Below the pieces are notes generated by a model that was not told where the DNA came from, did not search any database, and worked only from the letters and a program-made list of their open reading frames with translations. From Amycolatopsis sp. CA-128772 (GTDB lineage Bacteria > Actinomycetota > Actinomycetes > Mycobacteriales > Pseudonocardiaceae), in the NCBI RefSeq assembly GCF_002904295.1, contig NZ_PPHG01000108.1, positions 1 through 45,290 on the forward strand: DNA of 45,290 bases, in the 5' to 3' direction. Shown here piece by piece: positions 36,601-42,183 of this stretch. The position numbers and the translations under genes were made by a program. How positions within the stretch are numbered: position 1 is the first letter of the stretch; each line of letters opens with the position of its first letter.

Positions 36601-39600
36601 TGCCGAGGTAGCCCTCGTACCCTTCCAGTCCACTTCGGACGTTCTGCAGCCGGGTCGCGTAGTCTTGGTACATCACGCCGGCGAACACGCCGGTCCGGCT
36701 GCCGCGCACGGTGTCCGGCACGATCCCGGCGCGCTCGAACGCCTCCCACGCCACTTCCAGCAGCAGCCGTTGCTGCGGGTCGGTCGCGGTCGCCTCGCGC
36801 GGCGACATGCCGAAGAACCCGGCGTCGAAATCCGCGGCGTCGTAGAGGAACCCGCCTTCGCGGACGTACGACGTGCCGCTGTGGGCGGGGTCGTCGTCGA
36901 AGAGGCCGTGACCCGGCCAGCCGCGGTCGGCCGGAAACGCCGAAACGGCGTCCCCGCCCTCGGCGACCAGCCGCCAGAGGTCGTCCGGGGAAGCGATCCC
37001 GCCCGGGTAGCGGCAGCTCATCGCGACGATCGCGATGGCGTCGCCGTCGCCGGCCGTGCGCGTGACGGCGGTCCGCTCGGTCCGGCCGGCGAGGTGGTCG
37101 GCGAGGACGGCCGGCGTGGGGTGGTCGAACACCAGGGTCGCGGGCAGCCGCAGGCCGGTGGCCGCGGCGAGCCGGTTGCGCAGGTCCACCGCGGTGAGCG
37201 AGTCGAAGCCGAGGTCCTTGAAGGCGCGGCCGGGGTCGATCGCGTGCGCCGACGTGTGCCCGAGCACGGCCGCGACGTGCGTCCGGACCAGGTCGAGCAG
37301 CGCCTCTTCGGACAGTTCGCCGAGGTGGCCGCCGGCCGCCGCGGTGCGTCGCGCGGAAGGCGGGAAGAGCCCGCGGAACAGCGGCGAGACGGTGCCGTCG
37401 GCGGCCTGGCGGCGCAACGCGGCGGCGTCGAGCGCGATCGGGACGAGCGCGGCCGGCCCCGCGGTGACGGCCCGGTCGAACAGCGCGAGGCCCTGCGCGG
37501 ACGCCAGCGGACGCACGCCGGAGCGGCCGAGGCGGTCCCGCGCGCGGTCGTCGAGGTGCCCGGTCATCCCGCTGGCCTCGGCCCACAGGCCCCAGGCGAG
37601 GGACACGGCGGGCCGCCCGGCCGCGCGCCGCCGCTGGGCGAGCGCGTCGAGGTAGGCGTTGGCGGCGGCGTAGTTGCCCTGGCCGCTGCCGCCGGTCGTC
37701 CCGGCGGCGGCGGAGAACAGCACGAACGCGGCGAGGTCGGTGGTCAGCTCGTCGAGGTGGCGGGCGGCGTCGGCCTTGGGGCGCAGGACCGCGTCCAGCC
37801 GCTCCGGGGTGAGGGCCTCGACGACGCCGTCGTCGAGGACACCGGCCGCGTGCACGACGGCGGTGATCCGGTGCGCGGCCAGGATCTCGGTGAGCCGGTC
37901 GCGGTCCGCGGCGTCACCGGCGACGAAGACGGCCTCGGTTTCCCCGAGGTCCGCGGCGAGTTCGGCGGCGCCGGGCGCGTCCGCGCCGCGGCGGCTGAGC
38001 AGTACCAGCCGCCGGACGCCGTGCTGCCGCGCGAGGTGCCGGGCGACGAGCCCGCCGAGCACCCCCGACGCCCCGGTCACCAGGACGGCACCGTCGCCCC
38101 AGTCCGGTGTCTCCCCGGAGGCCGTGACGCGGGCGAGGCGGGGCACGAAGAACCGTCCATTGCGGACGGCCGCCTGCGGCTCGGGCGGAACCACCGGGTG
38201 GTCCGGGTCGTCGGTGTCCAGCAGCGCGAACCGCCCGGGGTGTTCCGACTGGGCCGACCGCACCAGGCCCCACGCGGCGGCGAGGTCCGGGTCCGGCGCC
38301 TCGCCGTCGTGCACGGCGACTGCTCCGCTGGTGACGAAGACGAGCACCTCGGGCCGCTCGGCGGCGAGCCAGCCCTGGACGCGGTCGAGTACGAAGTGGA
38401 CCGGCGATCCCGTGACCGGTTCGAAGACGACTTCGGTTTCGGTTGCCTCGAGGGGGATTTCGGTCCAGTCGACCCGGTACAGGTCGTCGGCTCGGTCCAG
38501 GCCGCCGGCGGGCAAGGGCCGCAGCACCAGGGACTCGGCCGTCGCGACCGGAGCACCCGACGGATCCGCCACTTCGACCTTGACCTCGTCCGCGCCCCGG
38601 CGGGTCAGCCGGACACGCAAGGCGGACGCGCCGGTCGCGTGCAGCGTCACTCCCGCCCAGGCGAACGGCAGCCGGGCCGGGCCGTCCTGTTCGGACACGG
38701 CCAGCGCGTGCAGAGCCGAGTCCAGCAGCGCCGGGTGCAGGCCGAACCGGGGCGCGTCGGCGACCTCCGGCAGCTCGACCTCGGCGAAGACCTCGTCGCC
38801 GCGGCGCCACGCCGAACGCAGGCCCTGGAAGGCGGGTCCGTAGCCGTGACCGGCCGCCGCGCGGAGGCCGTCGTAGAACCCGTCCAGGTCGATCCCGGCC
38901 GCGCCTTCGGGCGGCCAGGAGTCCAAGGTGAACCCGGTATCCGGGCTACCGGGGGCCAGGACGCCGGTGGCGTGCCGGGTCCAGGGGTCGTCCTCGTCGC
39001 GTCGCGAATGGACTTCGACGGCGCGCCGGCCGGTCTCGTCGGCCGCGCCCACCCGGACCTGCAGCGCACGGGCGTCACCGGCGAGGAGGGTGAGCGGCGT
39101 TTCGAGGGTGAGCTCCTCGATGGTGCCGCAGCCGGCGCGGTCGCCCGCCTGGACGGCGAGTTCGACGAACGCGGTGCCGGGCAGCAGGATCGTGTCGTGC
39201 ACGGCGTGGTCGGCGAGCCACGGCTGCGCCTGCGGCGAGACGCGGCCGGTGAGGACCAGGCCGTCCCCGGCGGCCAGCGCGACGGCCGCCCCGAGCAGCG
39301 GGTGCCCGGTGGCGCTGAGCCCGAGCGTGCCCGCGTCACCCGGGTCCGCGACGACCGCGGGCCAGAACCGTTCCCGCTGGAAGGCGTAGGTGGGCAGGTC
39401 GGTCGTGCGGGCCCCGGGGAACGCCGGGGTCCAGTCGACGGCCACCCCGCGGACGTGCGCTTCGGCCAGGGCGGTGTGGAACCGGGTCAGGCCGCCGTCG
39501 TCCCGCCGCAACGAGCCCAGCGAGAGGACGTCGTCGCCGATCGCCATGGTCAGCACCGGGTGCGGCGACGCCTCGATGAAGGTGCCGAAGCCCTCGCGCT

Positions 39601-42004
39601 TCAGCCGCTCGACCGCGGTGTCCAGGCGGACGGTGCTGCGCAGGTTGGTGTACCAGTACTCGGCGTCCACCCGCTCGTTCCACTCGCCGGTGACCGTCGA
39701 GATGAAGGCCGTGTGTCCCGGCTGCGGGTCGACCGGTGCCAGCACGTCGAGCAGTTCGTCGTGGAGCTGCTCGACCTGGGCCGAGTGGGAGGCGTAGTCC
39801 ACCGGCACCCGCTTCGCGCGGATCCCGTCGGTTTCGCAGGATTTGCTCAGCTCGTCGAGGGCCTCCGGCGCACCGGACACCACCACGGCGGCCGGGCCGT
39901 TCACCGCCGCGATCGACAGCCCGTCCATCAGCCGGGCTTCGACGGTCTCGCGTGGAGCGGCGACCGAGACCATGCCCCCGTGTCCGGCCAGCGCCAGGAT
40001 CGCCTTGCTGCGCAACGCCACCACTCGGGCACCGTCCTCGAGCGACAGTGCACCCGAGACCACCGCGGCGGCGATCTCCCCCTGGGAGTGGCCGACGACC
40101 GCGTCCGGAACCACACCGTACGAGCGCCACAACGCCGCCAGCGACACCATCACGGCGAACAACGCCGGCTGAACCACGTCGACCCGGCTCAGCGCCTCCG
40201 CGTCGGCCAGCGTGTCACGGAGGTTCCAGTCCACAAAGGACTCCAACGCCGCGCCGCACTCCTCGAAGCGGGCCGCGAACACCGGCGAGGACGCCGCGAG
40301 TTCGAGAGCCATCCCGGCCCACTGCGCACCCTGCCCCGGGAAGACCAGCGCCACCTTGCCCGGCGCACCGGCTTCCCCGGTGATGACGTTCGCGGCCGGA
40401 GCGCCCTCGGCGAGCGCCGCGAGGCCACCGGCGAGATCGCCGACCACGACCGCGCGGTGCGGGAACGCCGTTCGGGTGGTGACCAGCGAAAACCCGATGT
40501 CGGCGGCGGGTCCTTCCACCCCGGCCAGGGCGGCGGCCTGCGCCTGGAGGGCGTCCGGGGTCCGCGCGGAGAGCACCCACGGGACCGGGCCGGCCGCCAC
40601 GGTTGCGGGTTCTTCGGCCGCCGGCGCGGCTTCGAGGATCGCGTGGGCGTTGGTGCCGCTCATGCCGAACGCGGACACGCCCGCGCGGCGGGGCTCGCCG
40701 GTCTCCGGCCACGGCCGGGCCTCGGTGAGCAGCCGGACCCCGCCGGACGCCCAGTCGACGTGCGACGTCGGGGCGTCGACGTGCAGGGTCCGCGGGAGCA
40801 CGCCGTGCCGCATCGCCATGACCATCTTGATCACCCCGGCGACACCGGCGGCGCCCTGGGTGTGCCCGACGTTCGACTTCAGCGACCCGAGGAAGAGCGG
40901 GTCGTCGCCGGTGCGGGCCCGGCCGTAGGTCGCGAGCAGGGCCTGGGCTTCGATCGGGTCGCCGAGCGTGGTGCCGGTGCCGTGCGCCTCGACCGCGTCG
41001 ACCTGCTTCGCGGACAACCGCGCGTTGGCGAGGGCCTCGGTGATCACGCGTTCCTGGGCGGGGCCGTTGGGTGCGGTCAGGCCGTTGGAGGCGCCGTCGG
41101 AGTTGATCGCCGAGCCGCGGACCACGGCGAGCACGGGGTGGCCGTGGCGCTGGGCGTCGGACAGGCGTTCCAGCACCAGCACGCCGGCGCCCTCGCCCCA
41201 GCCGGTGCCGTCGGCGGCGTCGGCGAAGGACTTGCAGCGGCCGTCGGGGGCCAGGCCGCGCTGGCGGCTGAACGCGACGAACGCCGCCGGGGTGGACAGC
41301 ACGGTCACGCCGCCGGCGAGGGCGAGCGAGCACTCGCGGCGGCGGAGCGCGTGGCATGCCCAGTGCAGCGCGACCAGCGAAGACGAGCAGGCGGTGTCGA
41401 CCGTGACGGCGGAGCCGCCGAGGCCGAGGAAGTAGGCCAGCCGGCCCGAGACGACGGCGGTCGCGGTGCCGGTGAGCAGGTGTCCTTCGAGGTTGTCGCC
41501 GGCGCCGCGCATGAGGTTCGCGTAGTCCTGGCCGGTGTTGCCGACGAAGACGCCGGTGGGCGAGCCGGCCAGCGAAGCCGGGTCGATGCGCGCGCGTTCG
41601 ATGGCTTCCCAGGTCGTCTCCAGCAGCAGCCGCTGCTGGGCGTCCATGGCGAGGGCCTCGCGCGGGGAGATGCCGAAGAATCCGGCGTCGAAGTCGGCGA
41701 CGTCGTGCAGGAAGCCGCCGGACGCGGTGTGGGAGGTGCCGGGCCGGTCCGGGTCGGGGTCGCGGAGCGCGGCGAGGTCCCAGCCGCGGTTTTCGGGGAA
41801 TCCGGTGACGGCGTCGGTGCCCGCGGCGACCAGGTCCCAGAGCTGTTCGGGGCTGCGGACACCACCGGGCAGCCGGCAGCCCATGCCGACGATGGCGATC
41901 GGTTCCTGCTCGGCGTCCTCGACCGCCTGCAGCCGCCGCCGGGTCTGGTGCAGATTGGTCGTGACCCACCTGAGGTGCTCGCGCAGCGTCTCCTCGTCGG
42001 CCAT
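27617..42004 (-). CDS. Modular type I polyketide synthase, three methylmalonyl modules (B, C, D)
   Basis: 4795 residues. Order: docking segment (1-33, MADEETLREHLRWVTTNL), module B KS-AT-DH-KR-ACP, module C KS-AT-KR0-ACP, module D KS-AT-DH-KR-ACP, C-terminal docking helices from about 4715. All three ATs have GHSQGE plus YASH, so three methylmalonyl extensions are expected. Module C's KR cannot reduce by motif, so a ketone is retained. Module B's KR has Ala in place of the catalytic Ser. The start at ATG 42004 opens the docking segment, and I found no nearby in-frame upstream start. The ribosome site is weak (GGTGG about 9 nt upstream). A 179-bp leader separates it from the upstream synthase and holds candidate operator sites. 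Its TGA abuts the next gene's ATG with no gap. Confidence 0.97.
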   Translation of the reverse strand: MADEETLREHLRWVTTNLHQTRRRLQAVEDAEQEPIAIVGMGCRLPGGVRSPEQLWDLVAAGTDAVTGFPENRGWDLAALRDPDPDRPGTSHTASGGFLHDVADFDAGFFGISPREALAMDAQQRLLLETTWEAIERARIDPASLAGSPTGVFVGNTGQDYANLMRGAGDNLEGHLLTGTATAVVSGRLAYFLGLGGSAVTVDTACSSSLVALHWACHALRRRECSLALAGGVTVLSTPAAFVAFSRQRGLAPDGRCKSFADAADGTGWGEGAGVLVLERLSDAQRHGHPVLAVVRGSAINSDGASNGLTAPNGPAQERVITEALANARLSAKQVDAVEAHGTGTTLGDPIEAQALLATYGRARTGDDPLFLGSLKSNVGHTQGAAGVAGVIKMVMAMRHGVLPRTLHVDAPTSHVDWASGGVRLLTEARPWPETGEPRRAGVSAFGMSGTNAHAILEAAPAAEEPATVAAGPVPWVLSARTPDALQAQAAALAGVEGPAADIGFSLVTTRTAFPHRAVVVGDLAGGLAALAEGAPAANVITGEAGAPGKVALVFPGQGAQWAGMALELAASSPVFAARFEECGAALESFVDWNLRDTLADAEALSRVDVVQPALFAVMVSLAALWRSYGVVPDAVVGHSQGEIAAAVVSGALSLEDGARVVALRSKAILALAGHGGMVSVAAPRETVEARLMDGLSIAAVNGPAAVVVSGAPEALDELSKSCETDGIRAKRVPVDYASHSAQVEQLHDELLDVLAPVDPQPGHTAFISTVTGEWNERVDAEYWYTNLRSTVRLDTAVERLKREGFGTFIEASPHPVLTMAIGDDVLSLGSLRRDDGGLTRFHTALAEAHVRGVAVDWTPAFPGARTTDLPTYAFQRERFWPAVVADPGDAGTLGLSATGHPLLGAAVALAAGDGLVLTGRVSPQAQPWLADHAVHDTILLPGTAFVELAVQAGDRAGCGTIEELTLETPLTLLAGDARALQVRVGAADETGRRAVEVHSRRDEDDPWTRHATGVLAPGSPDTGFTLDSWPPEGAAGIDLDGFYDGLRAAAGHGYGPAFQGLRSAWRRGDEVFAEVELPEVADAPRFGLHPALLDSALHALAVSEQDGPARLPFAWAGVTLHATGASALRVRLTRRGADEVKVEVADPSGAPVATAESLVLRPLPAGGLDRADDLYRVDWTEIPLEATETEVVFEPVTGSPVHFVLDRVQGWLAAERPEVLVFVTSGAVAVHDGEAPDPDLAAAWGLVRSAQSEHPGRFALLDTDDPDHPVVPPEPQAAVRNGRFFVPRLARVTASGETPDWGDGAVLVTGASGVLGGLVARHLARQHGVRRLVLLSRRGADAPGAAELAADLGETEAVFVAGDAADRDRLTEILAAHRITAVVHAAGVLDDGVVEALTPERLDAVLRPKADAARHLDELTTDLAAFVLFSAAAGTTGGSGQGNYAAANAYLDALAQRRRAAGRPAVSLAWGLWAEASGMTGHLDDRARDRLGRSGVRPLASAQGLALFDRAVTAGPAALVPIALDAAALRRQAADGTVSPLFRGLFPPSARRTAAAGGHLGELSEEALLDLVRTHVAAVLGHTSAHAIDPGRAFKDLGFDSLTAVDLRNRLAAATGLRLPATLVFDHPTPAVLADHLAGRTERTAVTRTAGDGDAIAIVAMSCRYPGGIASPDDLWRLVAEGGDAVSAFPADRGWPGHGLFDDDPAHSGTSYVREGGFLYDAADFDAGFFGMSPREATATDPQQRLLLEVAWEAFERAGIVPDTVRGSRTGVFAGVMYQDYATRLQNVRSGLEGYEGYLGNGSAGSVASGRIAYAFGLEGPAITVDTACSSSLVALHLACQSLRQGECDLALAGGVTVLSTPGVFIDFSRQRGLAADGRCKSFADAADGTGWGEGAGLLLVERLSDARRNGHPVLAVVRGTAVNQDGASNGLTAPNGPAQQRVIRQALANAGLEASEVDAVEAHGTGTTLGDPIEAQALLETYGQKRETPLWLGSLKSNIGHTQAAAGVGGVIKMVLAMRHGVLPRTLHVDAPSSHVDWSAGAVELLTEAREWPEGDRPRRAGVSSFGVSGTNAHAVLEHVPGTVTEPPADGPVPWVLSGRTADALRAQAAALLGRAGLPAASVGAALVSARSLFRHRAVVVGEDLRGGLTALAEGVPAANVVTGEAGAPGKVALVFPGQGAQWTGMALELAESSPVFAARLDECGAALGSFVDWCLRDVLADPEALSRVDVVQPALFAVMVSLAELWRSYGVVPDAVVGHSQGEIAAAVVSGALSLEDGARVVALRSRAILALAGAGGMLSVAASRETVEQRLTGGLSLAAVNGPAAVVVSGAPAALDEFMAACRADGIRVKRVPVDYASHSPQVEQLRAELLEVLAPITPRRGETAFVSTVTGEWIDGAELDAEYWYTNLRGTVRLDTAVERLKSDGFGTFVEASPHPVLTMALGDDVVALGSVRRDDGGLTRFHTALAEAHVNGVRVDWTPAFAGAAPADLPTYAFQRERYWLDVPETGPVHADQSFWDVVAGQDVPAFAGALDLAEDAPLDAVLPALANWRSRRDEESTTDAWRYRIAWRPVTVPAARLSGRWRVIGDDDVRDVLAAHGAEIAEDDRDLAGVVAVRPDAATALELTRLDAPLWLLTESAVATGPDDRAPDPGQARVWGLGRIAGLEHPTRWGGLLDLPGRLDEVAGARLAAVLAGATGEDQVALRASGVFARRLVHAGQREPVRRWRPEGTVLVTDADGHAAVRLARWLITRGATKIVLAAAAFPGGEGLSEHGVIEAPCDVADRDQLAAVLEAHSPVRSVFHTAAVTDLAPLAETGPDHLERACRVMADAADHLDALLPDGLDAFVLFSSIAAVVGSGAHGAYAAANAHLDALAERRRARGEAATSIAWGVWDADEGVDRARLTAEGVPPLDPGLALTALGRALDHEDTTVLVADVDWTRFAPAFTAARARPLLAEIPEAVEETAPQPSGLAARLAGLSAAEANRVLTDLVRAQAAAVLGHAAPAAVDVGRAFSELGFDSLTAVELRTRLATATGLRLPATLVFDHPTVTVLAGFLGELLGIGGGAAEQPVATTGADEPIAIVGIGCRFPGGVRSPEDLWRLVAEGGDAVTPFPGDRGWDLEEIYDPEPGVAGKSYAREGGFLADTTRFDPAFFGISPREALAMDPQQRLLLQTSWEAFERAGLDPLSVRGRRIGVFAGTNGQDYPALLERSAEALEGHAGVGNAASVVSGRLSYVFGLEGPSMTVDTACSSSLVALHLAVQALRRGECSMALAGGATVMATPGMFVDFSLQRGLAADGRCKAFAEAADGAGFSEGAGMLLVQPLSDALREGRRVLAVVRGSAVNSDGASNGLTAPNGPSQQRVIRAALADAGLSASDVDTVEAHGTGTTLGDPIEAQALLATYGQERQEPLWLGSIKSNLGHTQAAAGVAGVIKVVMAMRHGVLPQTLHVDAPSSHVDWEAGAVALLTESREWPADRPRRAGVSSFGISGTNAHTILEQAPHPVAEEREPVSGPVPWVLAGRTEAALRDQAAALAGVDGHPADIGFSLATARSRFPHRAVVFGADALAAVAEGRPAAEVVTGVAGTPGKVALVFPGQGSQWTGMALDLAASSPVFAARLDECAAAVESFADWRLRDVLADAEALNRVDVVQPALFAVMVSLAALWRSFGVVPDAVVGHSQGEIAAAVVSGALSLEDGARVVTLRSRAILALAGRGGMVSVAAPLDVVEGRLTEGLSIAAVNGPAAVVVSGEPGALDGLVAAFEADRIRAKRVPVDYASHSVQVEQLRDELLEVLAPITPQAGETAFFSTVTGEWLDGPVLDAGYWYRNLRSTVRLDVAVERLKGDGFGTFVEASPHPVLTMALGDDVVALGSLRRDDGGLTRFHTALAEAHVRGVQVDWTPAFPGARLTDVPTYPFQQERYWPQWTAATAGDAGGLGLTDAGHPLLGAAVTVAGTGVTLLTGRLSRRTHPWLAGHAVGDTVLLPGTAFVELAVQAGDQVGCETVEELTLQAPLVIPARGGVALQVRVEAADGHGRRALTVHSRLSDDVGWTQHAEGFLTTGAEPGTALTAWPPPGAEPLPVDGHYDTLAGHGYRYGPAFQGLRAAWRHGDDLYAEVALPAEQRADAARYGLHPALLDAALHPIGLTSAQAGARLPFAWTGVRLYATGATTLRVRLGALGADGVSVAVADETGAPVAEAESLVMRPISAGQLAAAADQSADALFTLTWQRFDAEPAAPAVPLGEPGPVVYTGCRGDVTAEVLRTLQDFLAGDHDRRLVLVTESAVGDNPADPAAATVWGLVRSAQSEHPDRFVLLDVDTPGDLATWAGTAAASGEPQLAVRGGELHVPRLTRAAPPQRAHTWNPDGTVLVTGASGVLGGLLTRHLVTTHGVRHLLLLSRSAPGLGELPASVTALACDVADRAALEAALATIPAEHPLTAVIHAAGALDDGVVEALTPERLDTVLRPKAVAARHLHELTEHLDLDAFVLFSSFATTMGGAGQAGYSAANAYLDALAQHRHGRGLPATSLAWGLWEARSGLTAHLGDDDVSRLGRSGVRALPTDRALRLFDLALGTGEPLLMPVALDLAAWRARAEVPALLRGLVRTPARRAVRDGVPAGPGLAERLAGLPEAEQLRVVDEVVRAQVAAVLGYASGHAVEAGRGFLDLGFDSLTALELRNRLTAATGLRLPATLIFDYPNPDALTKHLGAELPAAGAKAVLPVHAELDRLAAVLAATEPGAGERALVTERLRGLLARWTATDDRRDEPGTELADATAEEIFDLLDDELGMS
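27625..27629 (-). promoter_or_regulatory. Ribosome binding site of the module E-G synthase, inside the upstream gene
   Basis: GGGGA on the minus strand, 8 nt before ATG 27616 and within the last codons of the upstream synthase. With stop and start directly adjoining (TGAATG), ribosomes ending the upstream protein could reinitiate here. Confidence 0.5.
27865..32765 (-). other. PKS module D: KS-AT(methylmalonyl)-DH-KR(B1-type)-ACP
   Basis: KS from about residue 3082 with Cys3256. It reads GAGFSEGAG and QPLSDALREGRR where its siblings read GTGWGEGAG and ERLSDARR, so it is a more divergent KS. AT has Ser3686 in GHSQGE and YASH (methylmalonyl). DH has His3982 in HAVGDTVLLP, with Asp where the HxxxGxxxxP motif has Gly, and Asp4144 in LLDAALH. 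KR has TGASGVLG near 4375, an LDD motif, SSFATTMGGAGQAGY with Tyr4510, and no Pro at position 144, hence B1-type. ACP has Ser4676 in GFDSL. An alpha-methyl double bond is expected. Confidence 0.88.
32810..37050 (-). other. PKS module C: KS-AT(methylmalonyl)-KR0(C2-like)-ACP
   Basis: KS from about residue 1652 with Cys1830. AT has Ser2263 in GHSQGE and YASH near 2362 (methylmalonyl). The KR fold is full length, but the NADPH loop reads TDADGHAA (near 2740) instead of TGGTGALG. The catalytic lysine position is Met2833. Tyr2869 and the catalytic Ser and Asn positions remain (SSIAAVVGSGAHGAYAAANA). Loss of cofactor binding with the tyrosine kept is the pattern of non-reducing C2-type KRs that epimerise the alpha-methyl. 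ACP has Ser3026 in GFDSL. A ketone should remain. Confidence 0.88.
37090..41905 (-). other. PKS module B: KS-AT(methylmalonyl)-DH-KR-ACP, reductive pair doubtful
   Basis: KS from about residue 34 with Cys206. AT has Ser640 in GHSQGE and YASH (methylmalonyl). DH has His933 in HAVHDTILLP, with Asp in place of the motif Gly, and Asp1095 in LLDSALH. KR has an intact TGASGVLG near 1315, an LDD motif and the lysine of RPKADAARHL, but reads FSAAAGTTGGSGQGNY. Aligned without gaps to its siblings, the catalytic Ser is Ala1432, 13 residues before Tyr1445. ACP has Ser1602 in GFDSL. If active, it makes an alpha-methyl double bond (B1-type, no Pro144); if not, a ketone remains. Confidence 0.85.
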
Positions 42005-42080
42005 GTCAGTGCCACCAGCCTTTTCTCCAGCGAAGTGCGGACACCCGGCACATCCGCGCGCCGAAGTGGCATCAAAGTGA

Positions 42081-42108
42081 GGCTATGGGACCGGTTTTGG
42101 GCCTACAA
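42081..42108 (-). promoter_or_regulatory. Possible -35/-10 promoter pair
   Basis: Minus strand TTGTAG (42103-42108) and ATAGCC (42081-42086) are separated by 16 nt. They match sigma70-like hexamers only partly. The 13-bp repeats abut the -35 side directly, which is where an activator would sit. Weak on sequence alone. Confidence 0.3.
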
Positions 42109-42147
42109 CCCCTAAAGATTGCCCCTAACAGGGGCCCCTACGCAGGG
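42109..42147 (-). repeat. Three 13-bp direct repeats with a CCCCTA core
   Basis: On the plus strand CCCCTAA starts at 42109 and 42122, and CCCCTAC at 42135, an exact 13-bp period (TAGGGG on the gene's strand). The other bases of each unit differ. The core resembles half of the CTVGGGA half-site of PAS-LuxR regulators. Even periodicity just upstream of a possible -35 suggests an activator array. Confidence 0.5.
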
Positions 42148-42154
42148 AAATCCC
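42145..42154. promoter_or_regulatory. GGGAAATCCC palindrome, candidate LuxR-type operator
   Basis: It matches all ten core bases (GGGAWWTCCC) of the PimM-type PAS-LuxR operator CTVGGGAWWTCCCBAG known from polyene clusters. The outer CT and AG bases do not match. It lies immediately upstream of the 13-bp repeats. A regulator gene is not in this window. Confidence 0.4.
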
Positions 42155-42183
42155 ACTCCGGCAGACTGGTTCCGAATTGTGGG

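Larger units (their letters stand above)
42005..42183 (-). promoter_or_regulatory. Intergenic leader of the 14.4-kb synthase, with likely internal promoter
   Basis: The only non-coding gap above 35 bp in the window, and visibly richer in A/T than the genes. In minus-strand order it holds a GGGATTTCCC palindrome, three 13-bp repeats with TAGGGG, a possible -35/-10 pair, and about 75 nt of leader before ATG 42004. I see no long inverted repeat with a T-run, so no intrinsic terminator after the upstream gene. Confidence 0.5.

Noticed and set aside
28361..42115. A 4584-codon open frame on the plus strand, opposite the three-module synthase
   Set aside because: It mirrors the real gene: extreme GC bias removes stops from the complementary frame. 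The translation is Arg/Gly/His-rich without domains. Similar antisense frames at 21251-28087, 16898-21085 and 10266-13322 have the same cause.
42122..42139. Transcription terminator from the AGGGGCCCCT and CCCCTAACAGGGG inverted repeats
   Set aside because: The stems are only 5 bp and no T-run follows on the gene's strand.
42109..42141. Telomere-like TTAGGG repeats
   Set aside because: Only three units, 13-bp phase with variable filler, inside a bacterial intergenic region; the resemblance is chance.
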